A DNA stretch of 64,000 nt from Mycolicibacterium sp. BiH015 (lineage in GTDB: Bacteria > Actinomycetota > Actinomycetes > Mycobacteriales > Mycobacteriaceae), in contig NZ_JAQGCZ010000014.1 in assembly GCF_027706845.1 (NCBI RefSeq), positions 1 through 64,000 of the forward strand, written 5' to 3'. This document shows positions 63,211-64,000 of the stretch, piece by piece. Position numbers and translations under genes: made by a program. Under the pieces are notes generated by a model, which ran no database searches, had not been told where the DNA came from, and saw only the letters and a program-made list of their open reading frames with translations. Positions within the stretch are counted from its first letter, which is position 1, and every line of letters begins with the position of its first letter.

Positions 63211-63507
63211 ATGGCCGAGATCACCGAGGAGCAAGTGGAGACGGTGCGCGGCCTGGTGGCCTCCATTCCGTCCGGCCGCGTGTCCACCTACGGTGACATC
63301 GCCGACGCCGCAGGGCTTTCCAGTCCCCGGATCGTCGCATGGATCATGCGGACCGACTCGTCCGATCTGCCGTGGCACCGGGTGATCAGGGCATCGGGAC
63401 GGCCCGCACCGCATCTGGAGACGCGCCAGCTGGAGCGTTTGCGTGCCGAGGGAGTGCTCGCCGATGACGGCCGGGTAGCGCTGCGAGAGTACCGCCACAC
63501 GTTCTGA
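63211..63507 (+). CDS. Alkyltransferase-like (ATL) DNA-binding protein
   Basis: 98 aa. MGMT-type winged helix with IPSGRVSTYGDIA and the active-site string LPWHRVI, where Trp replaces the Cys of methyltransferases. So it binds O6-alkylguanine without repair and can flag it to NER. Two nt after the lipV stop, same operon. Confidence 0.92.
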   Translation: MAEITEEQVETVRGLVASIPSGRVSTYGDIADAAGLSSPRIVAWIMRTDSSDLPWHRVIRASGRPAPHLETRQLERLRAEGVLADDGRVALREYRHTF

Positions 63508-63577
63508 GGATCGCGAGAGCAAAGCCACGGCTGTGCATTCGGGTCCGACCACAGCCGGGAATGCTATTCCGCGAAAC

Positions 63578-64000
63578 TCATAGGGCAAGCCGCACCAGCG
63601 CCGCCGTGCGCGCCAGACCGGGGAACGCGGCGGCCGTCGACCTGGGGTGCAGCGCATGCACACTCAGCCGGAACATCAACGCACGCAACAGCATCTGTGG
63701 CCATTCCGGCAGCGCCGACCAGCGCTCGATCAACGCGTCGTCCGCCTCACCCCAGGCGAGAGCATCCACGACGACGACGCCCGCGGCCCACGCGGGCGGG
63801 CGCCAGTACGGCGTGATGTCGGTGATCCCCGGCGCTGCGGTGCCCGCGAAAAGCACTGTGCCGTACAGATCTCCGTGCACCAGCTGGCTGGGGCTCTTGG
63901 TCGGGCGACGCAGCGTGGCGAGCTGGTTGATCAGCTCGATCGACTTCTGCCCATCAGCGGTTCCCGGCCCGACTCGCGCGCCCGGCGGCAGGGAATGAAG
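63578..64000 (-). CDS. Partial Rv3205c-like (TIGR02569, aminoglycoside phosphotransferase fold) protein
   Basis: The frame is open to the window end, so the N-terminus is missing. Visible: the C-terminal part with LVHGDLYGTVLF, ITDITPYWRPPAWAAGVVVVDALAWG and the end ARTAALVRLAL. HGDLxGTVLF corresponds to the catalytic loop of the APH fold, DITPYWRP to the metal loop. Function unknown, conserved next to the ATL gene. Confidence 0.8.
   Translation of the reverse strand, partial: LHSLPPGARVGPGTADGQKSIELINQLATLRRPTKSPSQLVHGDLYGTVLFAGTAAPGITDITPYWRPPAWAAGVVVVDALAWGEADDALIERWSALPEWPQMLLRALMFRLSVHALHPRSTAAAFPGLARTAALVRLAL

Noticed and set aside
1..64000. CRISPR arrays, rRNA genes or intact insertion sequences
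   Set aside because: No regular direct-repeat/spacer pattern, rRNA core or transposase was seen.

Overview
The window is GC-rich actinobacterial DNA, almost certainly from a rapidly growing mycobacterium (Mycolicibacterium type). The right half carries a gene order typical of mycobacteria: UPF0182 membrane protein, PDZ/Lon-like protease, DUF2342 zincin, ABC1 kinase, whiB7 with its long leader, uvrD2, mycoredoxin, nudC, a TrkA-N potassium channel, adnB, adnA, lipV, and an alkyltransferase-like protein. These match the Rv3193c-Rv3205c neighbourhood of M. tuberculosis by protein similarity that I recognised by eye; no database search was run.

The left half (about 1-33260) is an integrated accessory region that abuts the 3' end of an initiator tRNA-fMet gene (33261-33337). 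It ends with a truncated tyrosine integrase, a MobF-type relaxase-helicase broken by one in-frame stop, and a G/T-rich stretch that may be a transfer origin. The other end of the element is not visible in the window.

The island cargo is metal and sulfur stress. (i) 1314-6621 is a CstR-controlled reactive-sulfur module: two CstB-like persulfide dioxygenase-rhodanese proteins, a TauE/SafE exporter, a small Cys-rich protein, a membrane rhodanese, the CstR-like repressor and a DUF302 protein. (ii) 6828-14994 is a copper module: a His-rich membrane protein, a CPH-type and a CPC-type P1B ATPase, CsoR, a YHS protein, a secreted His-rich protein, a CopZ chaperone and a divergent alpha/beta-hydrolase-fold protein. 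(iii) 15121-21081 holds a 49-aa protein behind a CsoR-type operator, an L,D-transpeptidase of the LdtMt2 type, an NlpC/P60 hydrolase and an lpqS-cysK2-MFS operon. (iv) 21450-28239 holds a BlaI/M56-peptidase pair, an OmpR-type two-component system, a DUF305 lipoprotein, a BNR-type lipoprotein and a RipA-like NlpC/P60 hydrolase.

Two operator families tie the island together. C5-N-G4-type dyads (ATACCCCC..GGGGTAT) lie in front of the sulfur operons, the copper operon and the 49-aa gene, as expected for CsoR/CstR. A second element, two TACGTA-like boxes exactly 11 bp apart, is present at four places in front of both NlpC/P60 genes, the BNR lipoprotein and the lpqS operon. I infer it is the operator of the BlaI-family repressor, which would make this a metal-responsive cell-envelope remodelling regulon. 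Between tRNA-fMet and the Rv3193c-like block lie htpG, an FAD oxidoreductase, an ABM-like protein and a large SARP/AAA regulator.
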